64,000 nt of DNA, from assembly GCF_001427125.1 (NCBI RefSeq), contig NZ_LMGK01000023.1, forward strand, positions 346,881 through 410,880. The letters are read 5' to 3'. Source of the DNA: Pseudomonas sp. Root562. Lineage in GTDB: Bacteria > Pseudomonadota > Gammaproteobacteria > Pseudomonadales > Pseudomonadaceae. Positions 35,158 to 44,544 of this stretch are shown in pieces. Position numbers and translations under genes: made by a program. Position 1 is the first letter of the stretch. The number at the start of each line of letters is the position of its first letter. Below the pieces are notes generated by a model. That model searched no databases and had not been told where the DNA came from. It saw only the letters and a list, made by a program, of their open reading frames with translations.

Positions 35158-35595
35158 TTATTCCTCGAACTTGCCGCCAGCTGCTTCGATAGCCGCACGC
35201 GCACCTTTGGTGGCGCCGATTCCCTTGCCGATAGTGACAGCGCGAGTCACTTCACCGGACAGCATGATTTTCACACGCTGTACGTTGACGTTGATCACGT
35301 TGGCATCTTTCAGGGACTGCACGGTGACGATGTCGCCTTCCACTTTAGCCAGCTCGGACAGACGCACTTCTGCGCGATCCATGGCTTTCAGGGAAACGAA
35401 ACCGAACTTCGGCAGGCGACGATGCAGCGGCTGTTGACCGCCTTCAAAGCCTGGAGCAATGGTGCCACCGGAGCGGGAGGTTTGACCTTTGTGACCACGG
35501 CCACCAGTCTTACCCAAACCACTACCGATACCACGGCCCGGACGATGCTTTTCGCGACGGGAACCCGGCGCTGGACTCAGATCATTGAGTTTCAT
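35158..35595 (-). CDS. rplO: 50S ribosomal protein L15
   Basis: 145 residues, MKLNDLSPAPGSRREKHRPG with the Gly-rich GIGSGLGKTGGRGHKGQTSR core. Its stop abuts the secY start. Confidence 0.98.
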   Translation of the reverse strand: MKLNDLSPAPGSRREKHRPGRGIGSGLGKTGGRGHKGQTSRSGGTIAPGFEGGQQPLHRRLPKFGFVSLKAMDRAEVRLSELAKVEGDIVTVQSLKDANVINVNVQRVKIMLSGEVTRAVTIGKGIGATKGARAAIEAAGGKFEE

Positions 35596-35598
35596 CGA

Positions 35599-35775
35599 TT
35601 AACCCTCGACACGCAGCATGTAGTAAGCCTTGTTGATCATCCCGCGATTCTCGGGAGTATCCTGGACTTCTACAGTGTGACCGATGCGACGCAGACCCAG
35701 ACCCTTAACACACAGTTTGTGGTTAGGGATGCGGCCGGTCATGCTTTTGATCAGCGTAACTTTAACGGTAGCCAT
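35599..35775 (-). CDS. rpmD: 50S ribosomal protein L30
   Basis: 58 residues reading [20 protein letters not shown] then [17 protein letters not shown] and ending YYMLRVEG. It lies 3 bp before rplO and 2 bp after rpsE. Confidence 0.97.
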
Positions 35776-35777
35776 GA

Positions 35778-36278
35778 TCAGAAGATCTCCTTGACGCTTT
35801 TGCCACGCTTGGCGGCAATGGATTCAGGAGACTGCATTGCTTTCAAACCCTTGAAAGTGGCGTGAACCACGTTTACCGGGTTAGTCGAGCCGTAGCACTT
35901 GGCCAGAACGTTCTGAACGCCAGCAACTTCGAGAACGGCACGCATTGCGCCGCCAGCGATGATACCGGTACCTTCAGAAGCAGGCTGCATGTACACCTTC
36001 GAAGCGCCGTGAGCGGACTTCATTGCGTACTGCAGAGTGGTGCCGTTCAGATCAACCTGGATCATGTTGCGGCGAGCAGCTTCCATTGCCTTCTGGATCG
36101 CAGCAGGCACTTCACGCGACTTGCCACGGCCGAAGCCAACACGGCCTTTACCATCACCAACCACGGTCAACGCGGTGAAAGTGAAGATACGGCCGCCTTT
36201 AACGGTTTTGGCTACGCGGTTAACTTGAACCAGCTTCTCGATGTAGCCTTCGTCGCGCTTTTGGTCGTTATTTGACAT
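35778..36278 (-). CDS. rpsE: 30S ribosomal protein S5
   Basis: 166 residues. N-terminal dsRBD-like domain ([20 protein letters not shown]) and the conserved [20 protein letters not shown]. Contributes to decoding accuracy and the mRNA entry site. spc operon order is kept. Confidence 0.98.
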
Positions 36279-36281
36279 AAC

Positions 36282-36632
36282 TTAGAACTCCAGCCCAGCT
36301 TCACGAGCAGCATCAGCCAGCGCTTTAACGCGGCCGTGGTACTTGAAGCCAGAGCGGTCGAAAGCCACCTGCGAGACGCCAGCGGCCTTAGCACGCGTAG
36401 CGACCAGCTGGCCAACCTTAGTGGCCGCGTCGATGTTGCCAGTGGCGCCATCACGCAGTTCTTTATCCAAAGTCGAGGCACTTGCCAGGACTTTGTTGCC
36501 GTCGGCCGAAATGACCTGGGCGTAGATGTGCTGCGAAGAGCGGAACACGCAGAGACGCACGACTTCGAGTTCGTGCATTTTCAGGCGTGCTTTGCGAGCG
36601 CGACGCAGTCGAGTAACTTTTTTGTCGGTCAT
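36282..36632 (-). CDS. rplR: 50S ribosomal protein L18
   Basis: 116 residues, MTDKKVTRLRRARKARLKMH, C-terminal FDRSGFKYHGRVKALADAAR. 5S rRNA-binding protein; with L5 it forms the central protuberance. Confidence 0.98.
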   Translation of the reverse strand: MTDKKVTRLRRARKARLKMHELEVVRLCVFRSSQHIYAQVISADGNKVLASASTLDKELRDGATGNIDAATKVGQLVATRAKAAGVSQVAFDRSGFKYHGRVKALADAAREAGLEF

Positions 36633-36642
36633 TTGCTATGCC

Positions 36643-37176
36643 CTACTTCTTCTTGGCTTCTTTACGACGGACGACTTCGTCCGCGTAGCGCACACCTTTG
36701 CCTTTGTACGGCTCTGGTGGACGGAAGTCGCGGATCTCGGCGGCCACTTGACCTACCAGCTGCTTGTCGATGCCCTTGATCAGGATATCGGTCTGGCTAG
36801 GAGTCTCAGCGGTGATGCCTTCCGGCAGTTCGTAATCCACTGGGTGCGAGAAGCCAAGAGCCAGGTTCAGCACTGTGCCTTTAGCTTGCGCTTTGTAACC
36901 AACACCGACCAGCTGGAGCTTGCGCTCGAAGCCTTGGCTTACGCCTTGGACCATGTTGTTTACCAACGCACGAGTGGTACCAGCCATTGCGCGAGTCTGT
37001 TGATCGCCATTGCGAGCAGCAAAACGCAGCTCACCGGCTTCTTCAACGATCTCAACGGACGAATGGATGTTCAGTTCGAGAGTGCCCTTGGCACCCTTCA
37101 CCGAAAGCTGTTGGCCTGCGAATTTTACTTCGACACCGGCTGGCAGCTTAACGGGGTTCTTAGCGACGCGAGACAT
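36643..37176 (-). CDS. rplF: 50S ribosomal protein L6
   Basis: 177 residues, duplicated RNA-binding fold, MSRVAKNPVKLPAGVEV and ending PPEPYKGKGVRYADEVVRRK. Near the GTPase-associated centre. Confidence 0.98.
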   Translation of the reverse strand: MSRVAKNPVKLPAGVEVKFAGQQLSVKGAKGTLELNIHSSVEIVEEAGELRFAARNGDQQTRAMAGTTRALVNNMVQGVSQGFERKLQLVGVGYKAQAKGTVLNLALGFSHPVDYELPEGITAETPSQTDILIKGIDKQLVGQVAAEIRDFRPPEPYKGKGVRYADEVVRRKEAKKK

Positions 37177-37188
37177 GCTTATCCCCCC

Positions 37189-37581
37189 TTAGAACACAGT
37201 GCAAAGAACTTCGCCGCCGACACCGGCAGCGCGCGCAGCACGATCAGTCATCACACCCTTGTTGGTGGAGACGATAGACACACCGAGACCGCCACGAACT
37301 TTCGGCAGATCTTCGACGGACTTGTACTGACGCAGGCCTGGACGGCTAACGCGCTTGACTTCTTCGATAACCGGACGGCCTTCGAAATATTTCAGCTCGA
37401 TAGACAGCAGTGGTTTGGTTTCGCTGCTGATCTGATAACCCGCGATGTAACCTTCGTCCTTCAGGACTTTGGCAACAGCTACCTTCAAAGTAGAAGATGG
37501 CATGCTTACGACGGACTTTTCAGCCATCTGGGCATTACGGATTCGAGTTAGCATGTCCGCTAACGGGTCCTGCATACTCAT
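37189..37581 (-). CDS. rpsH: 30S ribosomal protein S8
   Basis: 130 residues, MSMQDPLADMLTRIRNAQMA, C-terminal GGLGVSIVSTNKGVMTDRAA. AGGAGCG lies 8 nt before ATG. In E. coli S8 represses spc operon translation. Unusually, 209 bp with two hairpins separate it from rpsN. Confidence 0.98.
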   Translation of the reverse strand: MSMQDPLADMLTRIRNAQMAEKSVVSMPSSTLKVAVAKVLKDEGYIAGYQISSETKPLLSIELKYFEGRPVIEEVKRVSRPGLRQYKSVEDLPKVRGGLGVSIVSTNKGVMTDRAARAAGVGGEVLCTVF

Positions 37582-37649
37582 GGGCTAGACGCTCCTAATA
37601 CAGAAAAATTAGCCTTGCGGCTACTACGTGTCGCCGAGAATCTCCGAGC

Positions 37650-37732
37650 GTATAAAACACGGGCTCAGGCGAGCCGGGTATTCTAGACACACCCCAGAAA
37701 TGAATCAAGCCCCAAAAGGGGCTTGATTCAGA
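37650..37732 (-). promoter_or_regulatory. Two hairpins in the rpsN-rpsH intergenic region
   Basis: AATCAAGCCCC AAAA GGGGCTTGATT (37703-37729) is a perfect 11-bp stem. Nearer rpsH, the minus strand has CGGCTC GCCT GAGCCCG followed by TGTTTTATA, which is terminator-like. Either may attenuate or process the spc transcript. Confidence 0.6.
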
Positions 37733-37790
37733 TTCAAGGCCACCGGTGGTCAGGATCTTGCGACCCCGAACACCGAGACTTTGACAGTAT

Positions 37791-38096
37791 TTACCAGCTG
37801 GCTTTAACCAGACCTGGTACGTCACCACGCATTGCCGCTTCACGCAGCTTGTTACGGCCGAGGCCGAACTTGCGGTAAACGCCGTGCGGACGACCAGTCA
37901 GGCGGCAGCGGTTACGCATGCGCGAGGCGCTTGCGTCACGTGGCTGCTTCTGCAGGGCTACTGTAGCTTCCCAACGCGCTTCTGGACTTGCGTTCAGATC
38001 AACGATGATTGCTTTCAGTGCTGCACGCTTCTTGGCGTACTTGGCAACCGTGAGCTGACGCTTCAGCTCGCGGTTTTTCATGCTCATCTTGGCCAT
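37791..38096 (-). CDS. rpsN: 30S ribosomal protein S14
   Basis: 101 residues from ATG 38096 (MAKMSMKNRELKRQ); a longer frame upstream overlaps rplE and is rejected. It is the long, zinc-free form: no CxxC, ending RKFGLGRNKLREAAMRGDVP. Confidence 0.97.
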   Translation of the reverse strand: MAKMSMKNRELKRQLTVAKYAKKRAALKAIIVDLNASPEARWEATVALQKQPRDASASRMRNRCRLTGRPHGVYRKFGLGRNKLREAAMRGDVPGLVKASW

Positions 38097-38109
38097 GGTC
38101 CTACTCCAA

Positions 38110-38649
38110 TCAGTTGCGGAACGGGAATTTGAACGCACGCAGCAGAGCGCGGCCTTCATCATCGTTCTTGGCAGTGGTGGTCAGGGTAATGTCCAGACCG
38201 CGGAGAGCATCGATCTTGTCGTAGTCGATTTCCGGGAAGATGATCTGCTCTTTTACGCCCATGCTGTAGTTACCACGACCATCGAAGGACTTGGCATTCA
38301 GGCCGCGGAAGTCGCGAACCCGAGGCAGGGAGATCGACAGCAGACGATCCAGGAACTCGTACATACGCTCACGGCGCAGGGTCACTTTGACGCCGATCGG
38401 CCAACCTTCACGGACTTTAAAGCCAGCGATGGATTTGCGAGCGTAGGTCACAACGACTTTCTGGCCGGTGATCTTTTCCAGGTCAGCAACAGCGTGCTCG
38501 ATGACTTTTTTGTCGCCGATCGCTTCGCCCAGACCCATGTTCAGGGTGATTTTGGTAACGCGCGGAACTTCCATCACGTTCGAAAGCTTAAGTTCTTCCT
38601 TAAGTTTCGGAGCGATTTCCTTCCGGTAAATCTCTTTTAGTCGTGCCAT
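38110..38649 (-). CDS. rplE: 50S ribosomal protein L5
   Basis: 179 residues, MARLKEIYRKEIAPKLKEEL, conserved KITLNMGLGEA and FDGRGNYSMGVKEQIIFPEI. Binds 5S rRNA and the P-site tRNA region. Confidence 0.98.
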   Translation of the reverse strand: MARLKEIYRKEIAPKLKEELKLSNVMEVPRVTKITLNMGLGEAIGDKKVIEHAVADLEKITGQKVVVTYARKSIAGFKVREGWPIGVKVTLRRERMYEFLDRLLSISLPRVRDFRGLNAKSFDGRGNYSMGVKEQIIFPEIDYDKIDALRGLDITLTTTAKNDDEGRALLRAFKFPFRN

Positions 38650-38669
38650 GGTCTTCTACCTAGCAGTGT

Positions 38670-38984
38670 TCAAGCATCAACCGCTTTTTGGGTCGACTTG
38701 AAGACACGAATTTTCTTACCGTCTTCTACTTTGAAACCAACGCGGTCAGCCTTGTTGGTTTCGCCGTTGAAGATGGCGACGTTGGAAGCGTGCAGTGGCG
38801 CTTCTTTCTCGACGATACCGCCTTGTACGCCCGACATCGGGTTAGGCTTGGTATGGCGCTTGACCAGGTTCAGACCACCAACAACCAGACGGTTGTCAGC
38901 AAGAACCTTCAGCACCTTACCGCGCTTACCTTTGTCTTTGCCGGCGATCACGATGATCTCGTCGTCACGACGAATCTTTTGCAT
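38670..38984 (-). CDS. rplX: 50S ribosomal protein L24
   Basis: 104 residues with a KOW motif at the start (DDEIIVIAGKDKGKRGKVLK). Early assembly initiator of the large subunit. Confidence 0.98.
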   Translation of the reverse strand: MQKIRRDDEIIVIAGKDKGKRGKVLKVLADNRLVVGGLNLVKRHTKPNPMSGVQGGIVEKEAPLHASNVAIFNGETNKADRVGFKVEDGKKIRVFKSTQKAVDA

Positions 38985-38995
38985 GTCGGATCTCC

Positions 38996-39364
38996 TTACA
39001 GCACTTCTGGGGCGAGCGAGACGATCTTCATGAACTTCTCAGTACGAAGTTCACGGGTCACTGGCCCAAAGATACGGGTGCCGATCGGCTCTTGCTTGTT
39101 GTTCAGAAGAACAGCAGCGTTGCCATCAAAGCGGATAATGGAGCCATCGGCACGGCGTACGCCGTGACGAGTGCGGACTACAACAGCAGTCATCACTTGG
39201 CCTTTTTTCACTTTACCGCGAGGAATTGCTTCCTTGACGGTAACCTTGATGATGTCACCGATACCAGCGTAACGACGATGGGAGCCACCCAGCACCTTGA
39301 TGCACATAACACGGCGAGCGCCGCTGTTATCGGCCACATCGAGCATGGATTGAGTCTGAATCAT
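38996..39364 (-). CDS. rplN: 50S ribosomal protein L14
   Basis: 122 residues, MIQTQSMLDVADNSGARRVM. First gene of the E. coli-type spc operon; here only 23 bp from rpsQ, with no visible terminator between. Confidence 0.98.
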   Translation of the reverse strand: MIQTQSMLDVADNSGARRVMCIKVLGGSHRRYAGIGDIIKVTVKEAIPRGKVKKGQVMTAVVVRTRHGVRRADGSIIRFDGNAAVLLNNKQEPIGTRIFGPVTRELRTEKFMKIVSLAPEVL

Positions 39365-39387
39365 ATAATTTCTCCGACCCCTAGTCC

Positions 39388-39654
39388 TTAGACTTCCACA
39401 GCGCGTTCGAGAACATCAACCAGCGCCCAAGACTTGGTCTTGGCCAAAGGACGAGTTTCACGAATAGTGACTTTGTCGCCGATGTGGCACTGATTGGTTT
39501 CGTCGTGCGCGTGCAGCTTAGTCGAACGCTTAACGTATTTACCGTAGATCGGGTGCTTAACGCGACGCTCGATCAGAACGGTGATGGTTTTGTCCATCTT
39601 GTCGCTGACAACACGGCCAGTCAGCGTACGGACAGTTTTTTCGGCTTCAGCCAT
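39388..39654 (-). CDS. rpsQ: 30S ribosomal protein S17
   Basis: 88 residues, LTGRVVSDKMDKTITVLIER and KLHAHDETNQCHIGDKVTIR. Early 16S 5'-domain binder and last gene of the S10 operon. Confidence 0.98.
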   Translation of the reverse strand: MAEAEKTVRTLTGRVVSDKMDKTITVLIERRVKHPIYGKYVKRSTKLHAHDETNQCHIGDKVTIRETRPLAKTKSWALVDVLERAVEV

Positions 39655-39656
39655 GA

Positions 39657-39848
39657 TTACTTACCTGCCTGCTGGTTGAGCACAGTCTTCACGCGAGCGA
39701 TGTCACGCTTAACTTGCGAGAGCAGATGAGACTGCCCCAACTGGCCAGTTGCTTTCTGCATACGCAGATTGAACTGGTCGCGCAGCAGGCCGAGCAGTTG
39801 CTCGTTCAGCTGCTGTGCGGATTTTTCACGAAGTTCATTCGCTTTCAT
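39657..39848 (-). CDS. rpmC: 50S ribosomal protein L29
   Basis: 63 residues from ATG 39848 ([20 protein letters not shown]). The start shares one base with the rplP stop (TGATG), so translation is coupled. Sits at the exit tunnel. Confidence 0.97.
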
Positions 39849-40261
39849 CACATCACCGTCCGTTTAACAAAGGAGGTGGCGAGCGGCAGCTTTGCAGCAG
39901 CCAGGGCGAAAGCCTCACGCGCCAGCTCTTCAGAAACACCCTCGATTTCATACAGGACTTTGCCTGGCTGAATCTGGGCAACCCAGTATTCCACGTTACC
40001 CTTACCTTTACCCATCCGAACCTCGAGAGGTTTTTTGGAGATCGGCTTGTCCGGGAATACACGGATCCAGATCTTGCCGCCACGTTTTACGTGACGGGTC
40101 AGAGCACGACGCGCTGACTCGATCTGACGAGCGGTGAGACGACCACGAGCAACAGACTTCAGCGCGAACTCGCCGAAGCTGACTTTGCTACCGCGCAATG
40201 CCAGGCCACGGTTGTGACCAGTCATTTGCTTGCGGAACTTCGTACGCTTTGGTTGCAACAT
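39848..40261 (-). CDS. rplP: 50S ribosomal protein L16
   Basis: 137 residues, [20 protein letters not shown], with [20 protein letters not shown]. Located near the A-site and needed for peptidyl-transferase centre assembly. Confidence 0.98.
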
Positions 40262-40273
40262 TTGGCGTACCCC

Positions 40274-40960
40274 TTACTTAGCAGCTTTTTTACGAGGCGC
40301 TGGTGCTTGTGGTTTCAGTTCTTCTTGGCGACCACCAATTACTTCGCCTTTGAAGATCCAAACCTTTACACCGATCACACCGTAAGTGGTGTGAGCTTCG
40401 TAGTTGGCATAGTCGATGTCGGCACGCAGGGTGTGCAGTGGCACACGACCTTCGCGATACCATTCAGTACGTGCGATTTCAGCACCGCCGAGACGACCGC
40501 TCACTTGGATTTTGATGCCTTTGGCACCAATGCGCATGGCGTTCTGTACAGCGCGCTTCATAGCGCGACGGAACATTACGCGACGCTCCAGCTGCTGAGC
40601 TACGCTCTGCGCAACCAGCATACCGTCGAGCTCCGGCTTGCGGATCTCTTCGATATTGATGTGCACAGGCACACCCATTTGCTTGGTCAGGTCCTGACGC
40701 AGTTTCTCAACATCTTCACCTTTCTTCCCGATAACGATACCTGGACGAGCGGTGTGGATGGTGATACGTGCAGTTTGGGCCGGACGATGGATATCGATAC
40801 GGCTTACGGACGCGCTTTTTAGTTTGTCTTGGAGATACTCACGCACCTTCAGATCAGCGAACAAGTAGTCCGCATAAGTCCGACCGTCTGCGTACCAGAC
40901 GGAGGTGTGCTCCTTGACGATTCCCAGGCGAATGCCAATGGGATGTACTTTCTGACCCAT
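40274..40960 (-). CDS. rpsC: 30S ribosomal protein S3
   Basis: 228 residues from ATG 40960 ([20 protein letters not shown]); the in-frame extension overlapping rplV is rejected. KH domain motif [16 protein letters not shown]. Lines the mRNA entry channel. Confidence 0.98.
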
Positions 40961-40973
40961 CTCTTCGACTCCG

Positions 40974-41306
40974 TTACTTGTCAGCAACCTTGACAGTGAT
41001 ATGGCAAGACCGCTTGACGATGCGATCAGCACGGCCTTTGGCACGTGGCATGATGCGCTTCAGCGAACGCCCTTCGTTGACGAAAACGGTGCTGACCTTC
41101 AGGTCATCAACGTCTGCGCCTTCGTTATGCTCGGCGTTGGCTACGGCCGACTCCAGCACTTTCTTCATGATCTCGGCGGCTTTCTTACTGCTGAAAGCCA
41201 ACAGGTTGAGCGCTTCGCCCACCTTCTTCCCGCGGATCTGGTCGGCGACCAAGCGGGCTTTCTGGGCGGAGATTCGAGCGCCCGACAACTTAGCGGCTAC
41301 TTCCAT
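40974..41306 (-). CDS. rplV: 50S ribosomal protein L22
   Basis: 110 residues, with [19 protein letters not shown] and the tunnel-lining hairpin region [18 protein letters not shown]. No insertion suggestive of macrolide resistance. Confidence 0.98.
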
Positions 41307-41317
41307 TTCCTAACCCC

Positions 41318-41593
41318 TTAACGCTTGGCTTTCTTGTCTGCCACGTGCCCGCGATAAGTGCGGGTACCGGCGAACTCGCCCAGTTTGTGGCCGACCATGT
41401 CTTCGTTAACGAGAACTGGGACGTGTTGACGACCGTTGTGTACTGCGATGGTCAGACCGACCATTTGTGGCAGGATCATCGAACGGCGCGACCAGGTTTT
41501 AACTGGTTTGCGATCGTTCTTTTCCGCCGCCACTTCGATCTTCTTCAGTAGGTGAAGATCGATAAAAGGACCTTTTTTCAGAGAACGTGGCAC
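41318..41593 (-). CDS. rpsS: 30S ribosomal protein S19
   Basis: 91 residues, MPRSLKKGPFIDLHLLKKIE and VGHKLGEFAGTRTYRGHVAD. Head protein that contacts S13. Confidence 0.98.
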   Translation of the reverse strand: MPRSLKKGPFIDLHLLKKIEVAAEKNDRKPVKTWSRRSMILPQMVGLTIAVHNGRQHVPVLVNEDMVGHKLGEFAGTRTYRGHVADKKAKR

Positions 41594-41609
41594 TGTCGTA
41601 TCCCTCTAT

Positions 41610-42434
41610 TTACTTGCGACGACGGACGATCATTTTGTCGGTACGCTTATTACCACGAGTCTTCGCGCCCTTAGTCGGGAAGCCCCATGGCGATACCGGA
41701 TGACGACCACCAGAGGTACGACCTTCACCACCACCATGTGGGTGGTCAACCGGGTTCATGGCAACACCACGAACGGTTGGGCGAACGCCACGCCAGCGTT
41801 TGGCACCAGCTTTACCCAGCGAACGCAGGCTGTGCTCGGAGTTCGAGACTTCGCCCAGGGTCGCGCGGCACTCAGCCAGCACTTTACGCATCTCACCAGA
41901 ACGCAGACGCAGGGTCACGTAGACACCTTCACGAGCGATCAGCTGAGCCGAAGCACCAGCGGAACGAGCGATCTGCGCGCCTTTACCTGGCTTCAATTCG
42001 ATGCCGTGTACGGTGCTACCAACTGGAATGTTACGCAGTTGCAGAGCGTTGCCCGGCTTGATCGGTGCCAGAGCACCTGCGATCAGCTGGTCGCCAGCAC
42101 TCACGCCTTTAGGGGCGATGATGTAGCGACGCTCGCCATCTGCGTACAGCAGCAGAGCGATGTGAGCAGTACGGTTTGGATCGTATTCGATACGCTCGAC
42201 AGTGGCAGCGATGCCATCTTTGTCGTTGCGACGGAAGTCGACCAGACGATAATGCTGCTTATGACCACCACCGATGTGACGAGTGGTAATACGGCCATTG
42301 TTGTTACGACCACCAGACTTCGACTTCTTCTCGAGCAGCGGTGCGTGAGGAGCGCCTTTATGCAGCTCCTGGTTGACCACCTTGACCACAAAACGGCGGC
42401 CAGGGGAAGTCGGTTTGCATTTAACGATTGCCAT
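41610..42434 (-). CDS. rplB: 50S ribosomal protein L2
   Basis: 274 residues. Core RNA-binding fold plus the catalytic-centre loop with [18 protein letters not shown] containing the conserved His. Required for subunit association and peptidyl transfer. Confidence 0.98.
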
Positions 42435-42448
42435 GATGCACCCCTTCC

Positions 42449-42748
42449 TTACTCAGCACTGCTGCTGAAATCGAGATCTTGGCCTGGCTGAAGGGAGATA
42501 ACTGCCTTCTTCCAGTCATTACGCTTGCCCAGACCGCGAGCAGTGCGCTTGCTCTTACCCAGAACATTCAGGGTAGTAACACGCTCTACTTTCACGCTGA
42601 ACAGGCTTTCGACGGCCTTCTTGATTTCCAGCTTGGTTGCGTCAGTAGCAACCTTGAAAACGAACTGGCCTTTCTTGTCTGCCAGAACCGTAGCCTTCTC
42701 GGAAACGTGCGGGCCAAGCAGAACTTTAAATACGCGTTCCTGGTTCAT
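42449..42748 (-). CDS. rplW: 50S ribosomal protein L23
   Basis: 99 residues, [20 protein letters not shown]. Docking site for trigger factor and SRP at the exit tunnel. Its ATG overlaps the rplD stop (ATGA). Confidence 0.98.
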
Positions 42749-43347
42749 CCCAGCAGCTCCTCGAATTTCTTCACGGCCGACACGGTGATCAACACCTTGT
42801 CGTATGCGATCAGACTAACTGGATCGGAACCTTGCACGTCACGTACATCTACGTGTGGCAGGTTACGAGCAGCCAGGTACAGGTTCTGATCAACAGCGTC
42901 CGACACGATCAGAACGTCGGTCAGGCTCATGTTGTTCAGTTTGCCCAGCAGGTCTTTGGTTTTCGGCGTCTCAACGGCGAAATCCTGAACCACGACCAGA
43001 CGATCAGTACGCACCAGCTCAGCAAGGATGGAACGCATTGCTGCGCGATACATCTTCTTGTTCAGCTTCTGGGAGTGATCCTGTGGACGAGCTGCGAAAG
43101 TGGTACCGCCGCCACGCCAGATTGGGCTACGGATAGTACCGGCACGAGCACGGCCAGTACCTTTCTGACGCCATGGGCGCTTACCGCCACCACGAACGTC
43201 GGAACGGGTCTTTTGCTGCTTGCTACCCTGACGGCCGCCGGCCATGTAGGCCACGACTGCTTGGTGAACCAGCGTCTCGTTGAACTCGCCGCCAAATGTC
43301 AGTTCGGAAACTTCGATCGCTTGAGCGTCATTTACATTTAATTGCAT
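42745..43347 (-). CDS. rplD: 50S ribosomal protein L4
   Basis: 200 residues, with tunnel-loop [20 protein letters not shown]. In E. coli it autoregulates the S10 operon by attenuation and repression. Overlaps rplW by 4 nt. Confidence 0.98.
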
Positions 43348-43359
43348 GTCAGCTTCCCC

Positions 43360-43995
43360 TTAACCGCGAGCCTTGGCTGCTGGACGTACAACCAAGTTGC
43401 CGCCAGTAGCGCCAGGAACAGCGCCCTTGACCAACAACAGATTGCGTTCAGCGTCCACGCGCACTACTTCGAGGGACTGCACGGTCACGCGCTCAGCGCC
43501 CATATGACCGGACATTTTTTTGCCCTTGAATACACGACCAGGAGTCTGGCACTGGCCGATAGAGCCTGGAACGCGGTGGGATACGGAGTTACCGTGGGTG
43601 TTATCTTGCCCGCGGAAATTCCAACGCTTGATCGTACCCTGGAAGCCTTTACCCTTGGACTGACCGGTTACATCAACCAGTTGACCAGCGGCGAAGATTT
43701 CAGCGTTGATCAGATCGCCGGCCTGGTACTCGCCTTCTTCAAGACGGAATTCCATTACGGTACGACCAGCGGCAACGTTCGCCTTGGCGAAGTGGCCAGC
43801 CTGAGCTGCTGTTACACGCGAAGCGCGACGCTCGCCGACAGTGACTTGCACTGCACGATAGCCATCGGTCTCTTCAGTTTTGAACTGGGTGACGCGATTC
43901 GGCTCGATCTCAATGACCGTGACCGGAATGGAGACACCTTCTTCGGTGAAAATACGGGTCATACCGCATTTACGACCGACTACACCAATAGTCAT
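43360..43995 (-). CDS. rplC: 50S ribosomal protein L3
   Basis: 211 residues from ATG 43995 (MTIGVVGRKCGMTRIFTEEG). Contains GKGFQGTIKRWNFRGQDNTH, whose Gln is the site methylated by PrmB in E. coli. Essential early assembly protein. Confidence 0.98.
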   Translation of the reverse strand: MTIGVVGRKCGMTRIFTEEGVSIPVTVIEIEPNRVTQFKTEETDGYRAVQVTVGERRASRVTAAQAGHFAKANVAAGRTVMEFRLEEGEYQAGDLINAEIFAAGQLVDVTGQSKGKGFQGTIKRWNFRGQDNTHGNSVSHRVPGSIGQCQTPGRVFKGKKMSGHMGAERVTVQSLEVVRVDAERNLLLVKGAVPGATGGNLVVRPAAKARG

Positions 43996-44075
43996 GTTGT
44001 AAACCTCATGAGTGTACGGGGCTTTCACCCGCTATGGCCGCCCATTTCAGAGCGTTACACGACTAAGACCGAGTC

Positions 44076-44387
44076 TTAGCCGAGGCTGATCTGCACTTCC
44101 ACACCGGCCGCAAGATCAAGCTTCATAAGAGCATCAACGGTTTTATCCGTTGGCTGGACGATGTCCAGAACGCGCTTATGAGTACGGATCTCGTACTGGT
44201 CACGCGCGTCTTTGTTGACGTGCGGGGAGACCAGAACGGTGAACCGCTCTTTACGGGTAGGCAGTGGAATTGGACCACGCACTTGAGCACCAGTACGTTT
44301 CGCGGTTTCCACGATTTCCTGGGTTGATTGGTCGATCAGGCGATGGTCGAAAGCCTTCAACCTGATACGGATTTGCTGATTTTGCAT
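44076..44387 (-). CDS. rpsJ: 30S ribosomal protein S10 (NusE)
   Basis: 103 residues, [20 protein letters not shown]. First gene of the S10 operon; also acts with NusB and NusG in antitermination. The 157 bp up to tuf hold the S10 leader and the tuf terminator. Confidence 0.98.
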
Positions 44388-44483
44388 TGGATTTCAGACT
44401 CCGGCTGCTATTCCCACCGGGCGCAATACGCCCGTTAAAAGGAGGCGCAATTCTATAGACGCCCCAGATAGGTGTCAACCCAA

Positions 44484-44516
44484 TAAAAAAGCCCCCGCTG
44501 AGCGGGGGCTTTCTCA
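44484..44516 (-). terminator. tuf terminator
   Basis: AAAGCCCCCGC and GCGGGGGCTTT form a perfect stem, followed on the minus strand by TTTATTG. It separates the str operon from the S10 operon. Confidence 0.93.
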
Positions 44517-44544
44517 AAGCATCAAAGCCATCTCAAAAAAGAGA

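Noticed and set aside
39573..39581. A further TCAGAACGG inside rpsQ
   Set aside because: It lies in a conserved ribosomal gene with no island, hairpin or right-end repeat beside it; chance match.
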